Assembly (NCBI GenBank): GCA_019750915.1
Contig: JAIENY010000040.1
Span: 40,010-104,009 of the forward strand
Origin: Xanthobacteraceae bacterium
Lineage (GTDB): Bacteria > Pseudomonadota > Alphaproteobacteria > Rhizobiales > Xanthobacteraceae
Direction: 5' to 3'
DNA: 64,000 bases
Shown: positions 45,885-55,269 of the stretch, piece by piece
Position numbering within the stretch: position 1 is the first letter of the stretch
Layout of the letters: the number at the start of each line of letters is the position of its first letter
The notes under the pieces: generated by a model
The model's input: only the letters and a program-made list of their open reading frames with translations
Database searches by the model: none
What the model was told of the DNA's origin: nothing
Translations under genes and position numbers: made by a program

Positions 45885-46220
45885 ATGCGACCGACGTCGG
45901 TTTCGTGGCCCCTGATTCGGTTTCTTCAGGACTTGAATCAGTTTCTTAAGCTGCTGAATCAACGCGCTAGCGTCTTGATTCAGAACGTTCAGCTTCCGAT
46001 TCTAAAACTTCACGAGTTGATTCAATATCTTCAGTTCTTGAATCGAGAACCTCAGCGCTTGATTCAGGATCCTTGTGCCATCAATGGGCTTCCTAAGAAG
46101 ACCATCAACGGCGTTCAGGTCTTCCACGATGAGGTGAACGGTCCGGGCGGGGCTTTGGTGATGAACGAAGCGCATAAAAGTCTAGCGACGGCCAAACCGA
46201 AGGTTAGCCCGTCGGTATAG
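45885..46220 (+). CDS. Possible repeat protein of unknown function
   Basis: 111 codons open from ATG 45885 through the 21-bp repeat at 45912-46079. The repeat part reads as eight heptads of the type L-(I/N)-Q-x-L-x-x, then a unique tail (VFHDEVNGPGGALVMNEAHKSLA). No ribosome site is seen before the ATG. Because the repeat unit is a multiple of three, every frame shows a heptad; the minus strand (ATG 46175 to TAG 46002, 57 codons) also gives a coiled-coil-like reading but has a stop in unit 5. So coding is uncertain. Confidence 0.3.
   Translation: MRPTSVSWPLIRFLQDLNQFLKLLNQRASVLIQNVQLPILKLHELIQYLQFLNREPQRLIQDPCAINGLPKKTINGVQVFHDEVNGPGGALVMNEAHKSLATAKPKVSPSV
45912..46079 (+). repeat. Eight tandem 21-bp degenerate repeats
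   Basis: Eight units of exactly 21 bases, starting at 45912, 45933, 45954, 45975, 45996, 46017, 46038 and 46059. Each begins (C/T)TGA(A/T)TC and most carry a CTTCAG- or TTCAG-like block 12 bases later. Twenty-one bases is both two helical turns and seven codons. Nothing like it occurs elsewhere in the window. The stretch 46080-46406 after it holds no gene I can support apart from the end of the frame above. Confidence 0.9.
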
Positions 46221-46406
46221 TCCAAGACGCTGGATTCCCGCTGCACGATGCCTGACAACGTGCAGATTGCCTTCCTGCGATCACACAGGCGCCTGGAATG
46301 CGAGCCAACGGATCGCGGGTTTGGCCATCATCTGCAGAAATAGCTTGACCGGCTGGGTTTCGCTGGCATTACGCAGCACGCAACACATAACCGACATAAG
46401 GCGCAA

Positions 46407-47594
46407 TTGTCCGGGACCGATAAAACCAAGGCCAGTATTGAGTTGGCGGGGCCGATCATCATTCTGGCCGAGCCGCAGCTGGGTGAGAACATCGGCATGG
46501 CGGCCCGTGCGATGGGCAATTTCGGGCTGATGCGGATGCGGCTGGTCAAGCCGCGCGACGGCTGGCCGAATATCGCTGCCCAACGTGCGGCAGCGGGTGC
46601 AGACCATATTCTTTCCAGGGTCGAATTGTTCGACACCGTCGAGGCCGCGGTTGCGGACTGCTCGCTGCTGTTCGCCACTACCGCGCGTGCGCACGATCAG
46701 GCCAAGCCGGTGCTTGGTCCCGCACAGGCGGCGCAGGAAATCGTCGCCGAGGTTGCGAAACAAGGCACCACCGCGATTTTGTTCGGACGCGAACGCGCAG
46801 GGCTTCTGAACGAGGAAGTCGCGCTCGCCGACCGCATTATCACTTTTCCGGTCAATCCGGCGTTTGCCTCGCTCAATCTGGCGCAGGCGGTGCTTTTAAT
46901 GGGGTACGAATGGTTCAAGCTAGCGACCGGCGGCGGATTGCCGTTTGGGATGCCCGAACGGTCCGAGCGGGCTTCGCAGCACCAGATGCAGGCGTTCTTC
47001 GACAATCTCGTCACCGAGCTCGATAGGGTCGAGTTCCTGCGTCCTCCCGAAAAGCGGGAAGTCATGCTGGTCAACCTGCGCAACATCTTCAACCGCATGG
47101 AACCGAGCAAGCAGGACATTCACACACTCCATGGAGTCGTGATGGCGATTGCAGAAGGCCGCAAAGGACCGGCCAAGGGCGGCGTATTGGACGGTACCCA
47201 GGCGACAAAGCTTCGCGCCCTGCTGGCGGAGCAGGGCGCGCCGGAAGGGTCATCCAAAGGCAGTTCGGTCAGGGGGCTGGCGCGGCTATTGCGGCGCAAT
47301 CCGACCGATGCCGAGCGGATCTTGTGGCAAGCCCTGACCAAGGATCGGCGTTTCGCCGCCCAGTTCAAGCGGCAGACGCCGGTCGGCCGTCATATTCCGG
47401 ATTTTGTGTCTTTCCCCCGGCGCATCGCCATCGAGATCGTTCACAATGACGAAAGCGATGCTGTGAGGCGCGAACGAGATACGCGGGCTGCGTGGCTGCG
47501 TGAACGCGGCTATCGCGTTCACGCTCTCGCGGCGTCTGACATCGAAACCGATCTGGAGGTCGCATTGGACCGGCTCGCGGCCGACCTGTTCTGA
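46407..47594 (+). CDS. TrmJ-like rRNA/tRNA 2'-O-methyltransferase fused to a DUF559 domain
   Basis: 395 residues with a TTG start at 46407 (no better start nearby). Residues 10-175 are a SPOUT (SpoU/TrmJ) methyltransferase with LAEPQLGENIGMAARAMGNFGL, AILFGRERAGLLNEE and NPAFASLNLAQAVLLM, the three knot motifs. Residues 175-265 form the TrmJ-type helical extension. From about residue 288 a DUF559 (Vsr-like nuclease fold) domain follows: RGLARLLRRNPTDAERILW, RFAAQFKRQTPVGRHIPDFV, and a C-terminal ERGYRVHALAASDIETDLEVAL. The usual VELDGGQH active-site strand is changed to IEIVHNDE, so cleavage activity is doubtful. Confidence 0.85.
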   Translation: MSGTDKTKASIELAGPIIILAEPQLGENIGMAARAMGNFGLMRMRLVKPRDGWPNIAAQRAAAGADHILSRVELFDTVEAAVADCSLLFATTARAHDQAKPVLGPAQAAQEIVAEVAKQGTTAILFGRERAGLLNEEVALADRIITFPVNPAFASLNLAQAVLLMGYEWFKLATGGGLPFGMPERSERASQHQMQAFFDNLVTELDRVEFLRPPEKREVMLVNLRNIFNRMEPSKQDIHTLHGVVMAIAEGRKGPAKGGVLDGTQATKLRALLAEQGAPEGSSKGSSVRGLARLLRRNPTDAERILWQALTKDRRFAAQFKRQTPVGRHIPDFVSFPRRIAIEIVHNDESDAVRRERDTRAAWLRERGYRVHALAASDIETDLEVALDRLAADLF

Positions 47595-47627
47595 AGGCTC
47601 GGCCGGAGCTACGGGCAGTTGAGGCGT

Positions 47628-47945
47628 TTACTCGCCCGCCTTCACCTGCAGGACGGCCGTGGCCATGAGTTCGTCCATTTTGACCCGGATCTGCTGCTCC
47701 GTAACGCCTTTGCCGGAAAGATCGGCCGCGACCTTGCGCAACACGTCCGCATCGCCGCTCTCCTCAAAATCGGCGGCGACAACATCTTTTGCATAGGATG
47801 TCGCGTCGTCCCCGGTCAGGCTGAGCTTTTCCGCAGCCCACAGCCCCAGGAGCCTGTTACGGCGGGCTTCGGCCTTGAAACGGAGTTCCTCATCGAGGGC
47901 GAATTTCTTCTCGAAGCCTTCCTCGCGCCGGTCAAAAGAGCTCAT
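47628..47945 (-). CDS. F1Fo-ATPase zeta subunit (DUF1476)
   Basis: 105 residues from ATG 47945, preceded on its strand by AAGGTGG. SSFDRREEGFEKKFALDEELRFKAEARRNRLLGLWAAE is the DUF1476 start, identified in Paracoccus as the zeta inhibitor that blocks rotation of the alphaproteobacterial F1-ATPase. A hairpin at 48075-48098 (CCCCTGT...ACAGGGG) lies 130 bases upstream with TCTTTTT after it on this strand; I cannot say whether it attenuates this gene. Confidence 0.9.
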   Translation of the reverse strand: MSSFDRREEGFEKKFALDEELRFKAEARRNRLLGLWAAEKLSLTGDDATSYAKDVVAADFEESGDADVLRKVAADLSGKGVTEQQIRVKMDELMATAVLQVKAGE

Positions 47946-48243
47946 ATATCCACCTTTAAGTGTTAAAGTTGCCGATAGCCGGCATCGTCCCGATAAGGTT
48001 CCAGAGCTTTGTCTGCAACCTTGTAAATGGTCGCAGGAGACGGGCAAACAAGACGGTAAAACCCCCCAAAAAGACCCCTGTCTGCGTTGTAACAGGGGGA
48101 CCGATCGGCTACGGTGCCACTGAGTCCAGTTCGCGGTTTGTTTTCTGCGATCAAGGACTTCGCGGCAGCTCCGCCGCGAGTCGCGCGTAAAACACCTCGG
48201 AGCACCCCGCTATATGGATTTCAACAACACTCGGTACATCCCT

Positions 48244-49011
48244 ATGAGCCGTCGGCGTCGCATTTACGAAGGCAAGGGCAAGGTTCTGTATGAAGGACCC
48301 GAGCCCGGCACCCTGATCCAGCATTTCAAGGACGACGCCACCGCGTTCAATGCCAAGAAACACCAGATCATTGAGGGCAAGGGTGTCCTCAACAACCGGA
48401 TCTCGGAATACATCTTCCAGCATCTGAACGACATCGGTGTGCCGACGCATTTCATCAAGCGTCTCAACATGCGCGAGCAACTGATTCGCGAGGTCGAGAT
48501 CGTTCCGCTTGAGGTGGTGGTGCGCAACGTCGCGGCCGGTTCCCTCTCACAGCGCCTCGGAATCGAGGAAGGCACGCAACTGCCGCGCTCGATCATCGAG
48601 TTCTATTACAAGAACGACCAGCTCGGTGATCCGATGGTCTCCGAAGAACACATCACGGCGTTCGGCTGGGCGACCCCGCAGGAAATCGACGACATCATGG
48701 CGCTGGCGATCCGCGTCAATGATTTTCTCTCCGGCCTGTTTCTCGGCATCGGCATCCGTTTGGTCGATTTCAAGATGGAGTGCGGCCGTCTGTTCGAAAA
48801 CGAGATGATGCGGATCATCGTCGCCGACGAGATTTCTCCGGATTCTTGCCGGTTGTGGGACATCAAATCGAACGAGAAGCTCGACAAGGACCGTTTCCGC
48901 CGCGATCTTGGCGGTTTGCTCGAGGCTTACACCGAAGTCGCCAAGCGTCTCGGCATCCTGATCGAGAATGAGCGTCCGGCAGGCACCGGCCCGGTGCTGG
49001 TGAAGAGCTGA
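48244..49011 (+). CDS. purC: Phosphoribosylaminoimidazole-succinocarboxamide synthase
   Basis: 255 residues from ATG 48244, the usual N-terminus ([17 protein letters not shown]); an ATG at 48214 adds ten residues. SAICAR synthase motifs: [21 protein letters not shown] and [23 protein letters not shown]. It joins aspartate to CAIR in purine synthesis, using ATP. purS starts 4 bases after its stop. Confidence 0.96.
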   Translation: MSRRRRIYEGKGKVLYEGPEPGTLIQHFKDDATAFNAKKHQIIEGKGVLNNRISEYIFQHLNDIGVPTHFIKRLNMREQLIREVEIVPLEVVVRNVAAGSLSQRLGIEEGTQLPRSIIEFYYKNDQLGDPMVSEEHITAFGWATPQEIDDIMALAIRVNDFLSGLFLGIGIRLVDFKMECGRLFENEMMRIIVADEISPDSCRLWDIKSNEKLDKDRFRRDLGGLLEAYTEVAKRLGILIENERPAGTGPVLVKS

Positions 49012-49015
49012 CGTG

Positions 49016-49255
49016 ATGAAGGCGCGCGTCACGGTCACTTTAAAGAACGGCATCCTCGATCCGCAGGGCAAGGCGATCGAGGGTGCTCTTAAATCGCTTG
49101 GTGTTGATGGCATCGCCAGCGTGCGCCAAGGCAAAGTGTTCGACATCGAACTGGCTGGGGCCGACAAGGCAAAGGCGGAGGCAGCCTTGAAAGCCGCCGC
49201 CGACAAACTTCTCGCCAACACGGTGATTGAGAATTACCGAGTCGAGATTGTCTGA
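49016..49255 (+). CDS. purS: Phosphoribosylformylglycinamidine synthase subunit PurS
   Basis: 79 residues from ATG 49016, four bases after purC. RVTVTLKNGILDPQGKAIEGALKSLG is the PurS pattern. PurS bridges PurQ and PurL in the FGAM synthase complex. A strong terminator follows at 49274, so purC-purS end as a unit and purQ needs its own promoter. Confidence 0.95.
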   Translation: MKARVTVTLKNGILDPQGKAIEGALKSLGVDGIASVRQGKVFDIELAGADKAKAEAALKAAADKLLANTVIENYRVEIV

Positions 49256-49273
49256 AGCATCTTCTTGAATACG

Positions 49274-49304
49274 AAAAACACCGGCCATTACGGCCGGTGT
49301 TTTT
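49274..49304. terminator. Strong terminator after purS
   Basis: AAAAACACCGGCC (49274-49286) and GGCCGGTGTTTTT (49292-49304), perfect 13-bp arms with an ATTAC loop and A/T runs outside. It lies between purS and the convergent FAH gene and can act both ways. Confidence 0.95.
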
Positions 49305-49319
49305 GTCTGTGGGGTGGAC

Positions 49320-50354
49320 TCAGGTCAGCGTGAAGTGCAACTCGCCAATCTTGTCGATTGATGAGACGATTTTGTCACCGGCCTTGAGCCAGACCTGCTT
49401 GTCCTTCGGGTAGCCGAGGATCACGCCCTCTGGTGTGCCGGTGAAGATCACGTCTCCGGGCTCCAGCGTCATGTACTTTGACGCAAATGCCACGATCTTC
49501 GCTGTGCTGAAGATCATGTCCTTGGTGTTGGCGTTCTGGCGCTGCTCGCCGTTGACCAGGGTCTTGAGGTTGAGATTGTCCGGGTCGATCTGATCGGCGG
49601 TGACGAGCCATGGACCGATCGGGCCCCAGCCGTCGCCGGTTTTGCCGAGCATCCACTGGCCGTCACGCAGTTGCTGGTCACGCTCGGAGAAGTCGTGGCC
49701 GACAGTGTATCCAAACACGTATTTCAGCGCGTCTGCTTCGCTGACATTGCGGGCTTCCTTGCCGATGATGGCCACAAGTTCAGTCTCGTAGTCGAACTGA
49801 TGACCTGCTTCCTTTGATACGGCGATGGTGCCGTTATGGGCGTTCAGCGCCGAATTGTACTTGTTGAACAGGATCGGTTCGAAAGGAATTTTCATCGCCG
49901 CCTCGTTGGCGTGCGAGCGGTAATTCAGGCCGACGCAAATGATCTTGCTGGGAGCGGTGACGACCGGACCGAACTTGGCTGCGTTCTCGGCAACGAGATA
50001 CTTGCCGCCAGCCGCCGTGGCCTTGTCGACCGCGGTCTTCAGGGCTGCGGCGTCATAGTCGCCGCTGATGATGTCGTCGGTTGTCGTGGGCGCATCGATT
50101 TTGAACGCGGCGGCGGCCGCGCCGACATCAACGATGCCCTTATCGGTCCGAACGCCAAGGGACAGCCCGTCCGGGCCGTCCAGCATCGTGAAAGTCATGT
50201 TCTTGGGGGCGGGTGTCATTTGGTTGGACCCCTTTGCCGCCGCAGCCGGCGTCTTGTCCTGAGCGAGTGCTTCGCCCGCCTTGCCTGCGAGAATGCCGCC
50301 CGCGATAACTCCGGCGGCGGTCGATTTCAAGAACGTCCTGCGATCGTCATTCAT
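49320..50354 (-). CDS. Fumarylacetoacetate hydrolase-family protein with Tat signal
   Basis: 344 residues from ATG 50354. N-terminal DDRRTFLKSTAAGVIAGGILAGKAGEALA is a twin-arginine export signal. The C-terminal domain (about 125-340) has the FAH fold signatures ICVGLNYRSHANEA, the YETELVAIIGKEARN acidic metal ligands and VIFTGTPEGV. FAH relatives are usually cytoplasmic metal-dependent C-C hydrolases or isomerases; export by Tat would place a folded metalloenzyme in the periplasm. The gene is inserted between purS and purQ on the opposite strand. Confidence 0.88.
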   Translation of the reverse strand: MNDDRRTFLKSTAAGVIAGGILAGKAGEALAQDKTPAAAAKGSNQMTPAPKNMTFTMLDGPDGLSLGVRTDKGIVDVGAAAAAFKIDAPTTTDDIISGDYDAAALKTAVDKATAAGGKYLVAENAAKFGPVVTAPSKIICVGLNYRSHANEAAMKIPFEPILFNKYNSALNAHNGTIAVSKEAGHQFDYETELVAIIGKEARNVSEADALKYVFGYTVGHDFSERDQQLRDGQWMLGKTGDGWGPIGPWLVTADQIDPDNLNLKTLVNGEQRQNANTKDMIFSTAKIVAFASKYMTLEPGDVIFTGTPEGVILGYPKDKQVWLKAGDKIVSSIDKIGELHFTLT

Positions 50355-50490
50355 GTTTCCCATCCCGGCTTGTTGTTGATCCAGCGCTTTTGCAACGCTG
50401 CGGCGGCAAGCTAGCACTGGAAAGTTGTGCCTCAAGTGGGTAAGCCATGAACAACATGTGAAGGCGCTGCCGACTTTAGTTGGAACCAAA

Positions 50491-51189
50491 ATGAAAGCTG
50501 CAATTCTGGTTTTTCCCGGGATCAACCGCGAACGCGACATGGCGCGGGCGCTGGAGCTCGCATCGGGGCACGAACCCGCGATGGTCTGGCATACCGACAC
50601 GGCTCTGCCTGCTGGGACTGATCTTGTGGTGGTCCCCGGTGGTTTTTCCTACGGGGATTACCTGCGCTGCGGGGCGATTGCCGCGCGTGCGCCAATCATG
50701 GATGCGGTTCGCGCACATGCCGCGAAGGGTGGCTTTGTCCTGGGTGTCTGCAACGGCTTCCAGATTCTGTGCGAGTCGGGCCTGCTGCCCGGCATTTTGA
50801 TGCGAAACGACCGGCTGAAGTTCATTTGCCGCGACGTGCATCTGCGGGTGGAGCGATCGGACACGCCGTTCACGCGAGGCTATAATGCAGGGCAGGTGAT
50901 CCGGGTGCCGGTGGCGCACGGCGAAGGCAATTACACCGCGGACCAGGAGACGCTGAAGCGTCTCGAAGGCGACGGCCGGGTGCTATACCGCTACTGCTCG
51001 GTGAATGGGGAGGTCGGAGACCTTCACAATATCAACGGAGCGGCCGCGTCGATCGCCGGTATCGTCAGTGAAAAAGGCAATGTGCTCGGGATGATGCCGC
51101 ATCCCGAAAACCATGTCGAAGACATCATGGGATGCACGGACGGACGAGGCCTCTTTGCCGGCCTCGTCGCGCATCTGGAAACGGCCTGA
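50491..51189 (+). CDS. purQ: Phosphoribosylformylglycinamidine synthase, glutaminase subunit PurQ
   Basis: 232 residues from ATG 50491. Class I glutamine amidotransferase with the nucleophile Cys87 in LGVCNGFQI and the catalytic His/Glu in [11 protein letters not shown]. It supplies ammonia to PurL with PurS as linker. The first strand is [15 protein letters not shown], where INRER replaces the more common SNCDRD. It is separated from purL by a chemoreceptor gene on the opposite strand. Confidence 0.96.
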   Translation: MKAAILVFPGINRERDMARALELASGHEPAMVWHTDTALPAGTDLVVVPGGFSYGDYLRCGAIAARAPIMDAVRAHAAKGGFVLGVCNGFQILCESGLLPGILMRNDRLKFICRDVHLRVERSDTPFTRGYNAGQVIRVPVAHGEGNYTADQETLKRLEGDGRVLYRYCSVNGEVGDLHNINGAAASIAGIVSEKGNVLGMMPHPENHVEDIMGCTDGRGLFAGLVAHLETA

Positions 51190-51202
51190 GCCTCACTGAG
51201 CC

Positions 51203-51349
51203 TCAGGCCGAGCGCAGCGTCTTGAGGAACTGCGCGACTACGCTTTGCAGCCGCTGGTTCTCGCGTGACAATGACAGCGCCGACCTGTGCACCTCGGCCG
51301 CGGCAAGATCTGCCCTGAGCGCCTTCGCTGACACGCGCGATGTCGACAT
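51203..51349 (-). pseudogene. Relic of a chemoreceptor C-terminal tail
   Basis: The minus strand reads 48 codons ending in TGA at 51203. Its end (AAEVHRSALSLSRENQRLQ, then VAQFLKTLRSA) aligns residue by residue with the C-terminus of the intact chemoreceptor next door ([19 protein letters not shown], then [11 protein letters not shown]). Only the tail survives and it follows the intact gene's stop, so it is a leftover of a duplicated or recombined receptor gene. Confidence 0.75.
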
Positions 51350-51371
51350 GTTCGTGTCGCTTACCTGTATT

Positions 51372-52721
51372 TCAGGCTTTACGAAGCGTCGTCAGGAATT
51401 TCTCGACTTCCATGCGCAGCTGCTGGTTTTCTGCCGAGAGTGATTGGGCGGAGCTGTGAACCTCGGTCGCTGCATGGCCAGTGAGTTCGGCGCCTTGATT
51501 GACGCGCCCGATATTTGCGGAAACCTCCGAGGAGCCCACGGCTGCCATGTTGATGTTCTGTGCGATTTCACGGGTGGCTGAATTTTGCTGATCCACCGCT
51601 TCCGAAATGGCATTCGCGATCTTGGAAATGGCGCCGATGGTCGCGCCGATCTCGGAAATTGCCGTGACGGTTTCGCAGGTTGAGCTTTGCATGCCGCCGA
51701 TCTGGACGGTGATTTCCTCAGTCGCCTTGGCGGTCTGTGAGGCGAGGGCTTTGACCTCTTGCGCTACAACTGCGAAGCCTTTGCCCGCCTCGCCGGCACG
51801 CGCCGCTTCAATGGTCGCGTTTAGTGCAAGAAGGTTGGTCTGCTCTGCGATATCACTAATCATCTTGATGACATCGCCGATGCGGCCGGCAGCCGTGTTG
51901 AGTTCGTCGATGCGTTTGTTGGTACTGTCCGCTTGCTTGACGGCGTCGGTCGCGATGCGCAGCGATTCCTGGACCTGCCGCGAAATTTCAGCGACCGACG
52001 AAGCCATTTCCTCGGCGCCCGATGCGACCGACTGGACGCTCGCGGAAGCTTCCTCAGAGGCCGCAGCGGCGGATGTTGAGAGGCTGCTTGTTTCGTCGGC
52101 GGTCGTCCTGAGAGTATCGGCGGAAGTCCGCAGGCTTTCCGTCATCGTGCTGACACGTTGCACAATCTGCGCGACGCTCTGTTCAAACTGGCTCGCCAGT
52201 TGTTCAAGCGCATCGTATTTCTCGCGTTTGCCAGCATCGAGATACACCGAAATCGCAAAATCCATGTCAAGCATAGCGGCCCCGACAATGGCGTCGATGA
52301 TGGCGGCTTTCTTTATGTAGAGTGATTGGCCCGCGAAACGGGACGTCATCGATGTTTCGATGTGGCAGATCATGCCGCTGACGATCCGTTTGTAGCCCCC
52401 GATGTACCAGCGCGGCTCCAGTCCAAGCCGATGATGGGTTTCTCCGATCCGGGTGACGGAGCGGACGTAGGTCTCGTCGAAATTGGCTGACAGGATGATG
52501 TCCCAGTGGGCGAGCTGCGCGGCCTGGGCATGCGCAATGATCTCGGGCTTGGGGAACATCTTCTGCATCTCGGGAAACTTGGCGAGGGCGCCGTAGAAAT
52601 CGTTCAGCACGCCGGGCAGGGCTTTCATCGCCTCGGGACGAATCTCGCGCAGCAGGGCTCGGGATGCGCTGTCCATACCGATGAAGGCGAGGCGCGCAGA
52701 TAGAGAATCAGGAGATGTCAT
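51372..52721 (-). CDS. Globin-coupled chemotaxis receptor (HemAT-like)
   Basis: 449 residues from ATG 52721. No membrane segment. Residues 1-165 are a protoglobin sensor domain with the proximal haem ligand His96 in [19 protein letters not shown] helical linker leads into a methyl-accepting signalling domain with the tip [28 protein letters not shown]. Such proteins sense oxygen through haem and steer swimming via CheA. It lies between purQ and purL on the opposite strand. Confidence 0.93.
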   Translation of the reverse strand: MTSPDSLSARLAFIGMDSASRALLREIRPEAMKALPGVLNDFYGALAKFPEMQKMFPKPEIIAHAQAAQLAHWDIILSANFDETYVRSVTRIGETHHRLGLEPRWYIGGYKRIVSGMICHIETSMTSRFAGQSLYIKKAAIIDAIVGAAMLDMDFAISVYLDAGKREKYDALEQLASQFEQSVAQIVQRVSTMTESLRTSADTLRTTADETSSLSTSAAAASEEASASVQSVASGAEEMASSVAEISRQVQESLRIATDAVKQADSTNKRIDELNTAAGRIGDVIKMISDIAEQTNLLALNATIEAARAGEAGKGFAVVAQEVKALASQTAKATEEITVQIGGMQSSTCETVTAISEIGATIGAISKIANAISEAVDQQNSATREIAQNINMAAVGSSEVSANIGRVNQGAELTGHAATEVHSSAQSLSAENQQLRMEVEKFLTTLRKA

Positions 52722-52993
52722 GTTTCGGCCTTGGGATTTGGGCGAGAACCGCTCGCGTTGAAATTTCGCAGTGAATTCAAAGAGAAAACGCAAGGTGGGA
52801 GTGGAAGTATTTGATTTTCACCCCTATATCAGGCGCGTACCTGACTCGCTGCTTCAGCGGTATCCGGTCATTCCCGGAGGCTTTGGGGCATGTCCCCGGT
52901 TTGGTTGATTGTCCGTAAAGCGGAAGACGAATGCCCTTTGCGGTCTCTCGCCGATCTCCTTAAAGAGGAGGCCTCACAAACATATGCGAGCCT

Positions 52994-55207
52994 ATGATTT
53001 CAAACGAACCCGCCATCACCCCCGAACTCGTTGCAGCTCATGGTTTGAAGCCGGACGAGTATGAACGCATCCTCAAGCTGATCGGCCGCACGCCGACCTT
53101 CACCGAGCTCGGCATTTTTTCGGCGATGTGGAACGAGCACTGTTCGTATAAGTCCTCACGCGTCCATCTCCGTGGCCTGCCGACGAAGGCGCCGTGGGTG
53201 ATCCAGGGACCGGGCGAAAACGCCGGCGTGATCGATATCGGCGGCGGGCTGGCCGTGGTCTTCAAGATGGAGAGCCATAACCATCCGAGCTACATCGAGC
53301 CCTATCAGGGCGCGACGACCGGCGTGGGCGGCATCCTGCGCGACGTTTTCACGATGGGCGCACGGCCGATAGCCTGCCTCAATGCCTTGAGTTTCGGCGA
53401 TCCGAAACACCCGAAGACACGTCATCTGGTTTCCGGCGTGGTCGCGGGCGTTGGCGGCTACGGCAATTCGTTCGGCGTACCGACGGTGGGCGGCCAGATG
53501 CGTTTCCACACCCGTTATGACGGCAACATTCTCGTCAATGCGATGGCGGTCGGACTCGCGGAAAGCGATAAAATTTTCTACGCGGCGGCAAGCGGCGTGA
53601 ACATGCCGATTGTTTATCTCGGCTCCAAGACTGGGCGCGACGGCATTCACGGTGCGACCATGGCTTCCGCCGAGTTCGACGATTCCAGTGAGGAGAAGCG
53701 GCCGACGGTTCAGGTCGGCGATCCTTTCGCCGAGAAGTTGTTGTTGGAGGCCTGTCTCGAAATCATGGCAAAGGATTGCGTTATCGCGATCCAGGACATG
53801 GGCGCGGCGGGCCTGACGTGCTCGGCGGTGGAAATGGGCGCAAAGGGCGACCTTGGCGTCGATCTCGATCTCGACCGCGTGCCGACCCGCGAGACCGGCA
53901 TGAGTGCCTACGAAATGATGCTCTCGGAAAGCCAGGAGCGTATGCTCATGGTGCTGAAGCCCGAGAAGGAAAAGGAAGCCGAGGCGATCTTCAAGAAGTG
54001 GGGCCTCGACTTTGCTGTCGTCGGGCACACCACACCGTCCAAGCGCTTTGTCGTCAAGCATGGTGGCCACGTCATGGCCGATCTGCCGATCAAGGAACTG
54101 GGCGACGAAGCGCCGCTTTACGATCGGCCTCACGTTCCATCCCCGGCGCTGCCGGTCATCCACGCGCGCGACGTGACGCCGTCATTGTCGATCCCGCAGG
54201 CGCTGACGAAGCTTCTCGCGGCGCCCGACCTTTGCTCGAAGAGGTGGGTATGGGAGCAATACGATCACGTCATCGGAGGTAATACGCTTCAGCGTCCCGG
54301 TGGCGATGCTGCGGTGGTGCGGGTGCAGGACGGTCCAAAGGGCTTGGCGCTCACCGTTGATGTCACGCCGCGCTATTGCGAGGCTGATCCGTTCGAGGGC
54401 GGCAAGCAGGCGGTGGCGGAAGCCTGGCGCAATATCACCGCGGTGGGTGGCAAACCGCTGGCAATCACCGACAATCTCAACTTCGGCAATCCCGAGCGGC
54501 CTGAGATCATGGGACAGTTTGTCGGCTGCCTGAAGGGAATTTCCGAGGCATGCCGGGCGCTCGACTTCCCGGTCGTGTCCGGCAACGTTTCGCTCTACAA
54601 CGAGACCAACGGTCGCGGAATTCTGCCGACCCCATCGATCGGGGGCGTCGGATTGCTGGATGATTTCACCAAATCCGCGACTCTCGCCTTCAAGGCCGCC
54701 GACGAGGCGATCCTTTTAATCGGAGACACGCAGGGCTGGCTCGGCCAATCGGTCTATCTGCGTGACATTTGCGGCCGCGAAGAGGGCGCGCCGCCGCCGG
54801 TCGATCTCACCATCGAACGGCGCAACGGCGACGTGGTGCGCGGCATGATCAAGGGCGGCACGGCGAGCGCTGTGCATGACGTTTCCGACGGCGGCTTGCT
54901 CGTCGCGCTCGCCGAGATGGCGATGGCCAGCAGCATCGGCGCCATTCTCGATGCGCCGCCCGGCGAAACCGTTCCGCATGCATGGTGGTTCGGCGAGGAT
55001 CAGGCACGTTACGTCGTGACCGTGCCCGAGACACATCTACTTACGGTTCTGAGCAAGCTGAAAGCGGTGGGTGTGCCGTGCCACGTCATCGGTAAGACTG
55101 GCGGACATGATATCGCAGTTGAAGGCGAGACGCCGGTGTCGATCGCCAAGCTCAAGAATATGCATGAGAGCTGGCTGCCCGATTACATGAACGGCAAGAC
55201 TTCATAA
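52994..55207 (+). CDS. purL: Phosphoribosylformylglycinamidine synthase subunit PurL
   Basis: 737 residues, the small PurL type that works with PurS and PurQ. Signatures: [28 protein letters not shown], the [14 protein letters not shown] nucleotide segment, and [15 protein letters not shown] at the C-terminal half. It makes FGAM from FGAR, ammonia and ATP. GAGGAGG lies 22 bases before the chosen ATG, farther than usual; an ATG at 52984 is better spaced but is in another frame. Confidence 0.96.
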   Translation: MISNEPAITPELVAAHGLKPDEYERILKLIGRTPTFTELGIFSAMWNEHCSYKSSRVHLRGLPTKAPWVIQGPGENAGVIDIGGGLAVVFKMESHNHPSYIEPYQGATTGVGGILRDVFTMGARPIACLNALSFGDPKHPKTRHLVSGVVAGVGGYGNSFGVPTVGGQMRFHTRYDGNILVNAMAVGLAESDKIFYAAASGVNMPIVYLGSKTGRDGIHGATMASAEFDDSSEEKRPTVQVGDPFAEKLLLEACLEIMAKDCVIAIQDMGAAGLTCSAVEMGAKGDLGVDLDLDRVPTRETGMSAYEMMLSESQERMLMVLKPEKEKEAEAIFKKWGLDFAVVGHTTPSKRFVVKHGGHVMADLPIKELGDEAPLYDRPHVPSPALPVIHARDVTPSLSIPQALTKLLAAPDLCSKRWVWEQYDHVIGGNTLQRPGGDAAVVRVQDGPKGLALTVDVTPRYCEADPFEGGKQAVAEAWRNITAVGGKPLAITDNLNFGNPERPEIMGQFVGCLKGISEACRALDFPVVSGNVSLYNETNGRGILPTPSIGGVGLLDDFTKSATLAFKAADEAILLIGDTQGWLGQSVYLRDICGREEGAPPPVDLTIERRNGDVVRGMIKGGTASAVHDVSDGGLLVALAEMAMASSIGAILDAPPGETVPHAWWFGEDQARYVVTVPETHLLTVLSKLKAVGVPCHVIGKTGGHDIAVEGETPVSIAKLKNMHESWLPDYMNGKTS

Positions 55208-55269
55208 CTGCACTTCGTAGCCGCCGGGTTTCGTGCTGCTAATACCCGGGTCTGATTTCCGGGCCTGAT

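Noticed and set aside
46281..46391. 35-codon minus-strand frame before the TrmJ-like gene.
   Set aside because: It looks protein-like at its end but is short and has no start signal or neighbour to support it.
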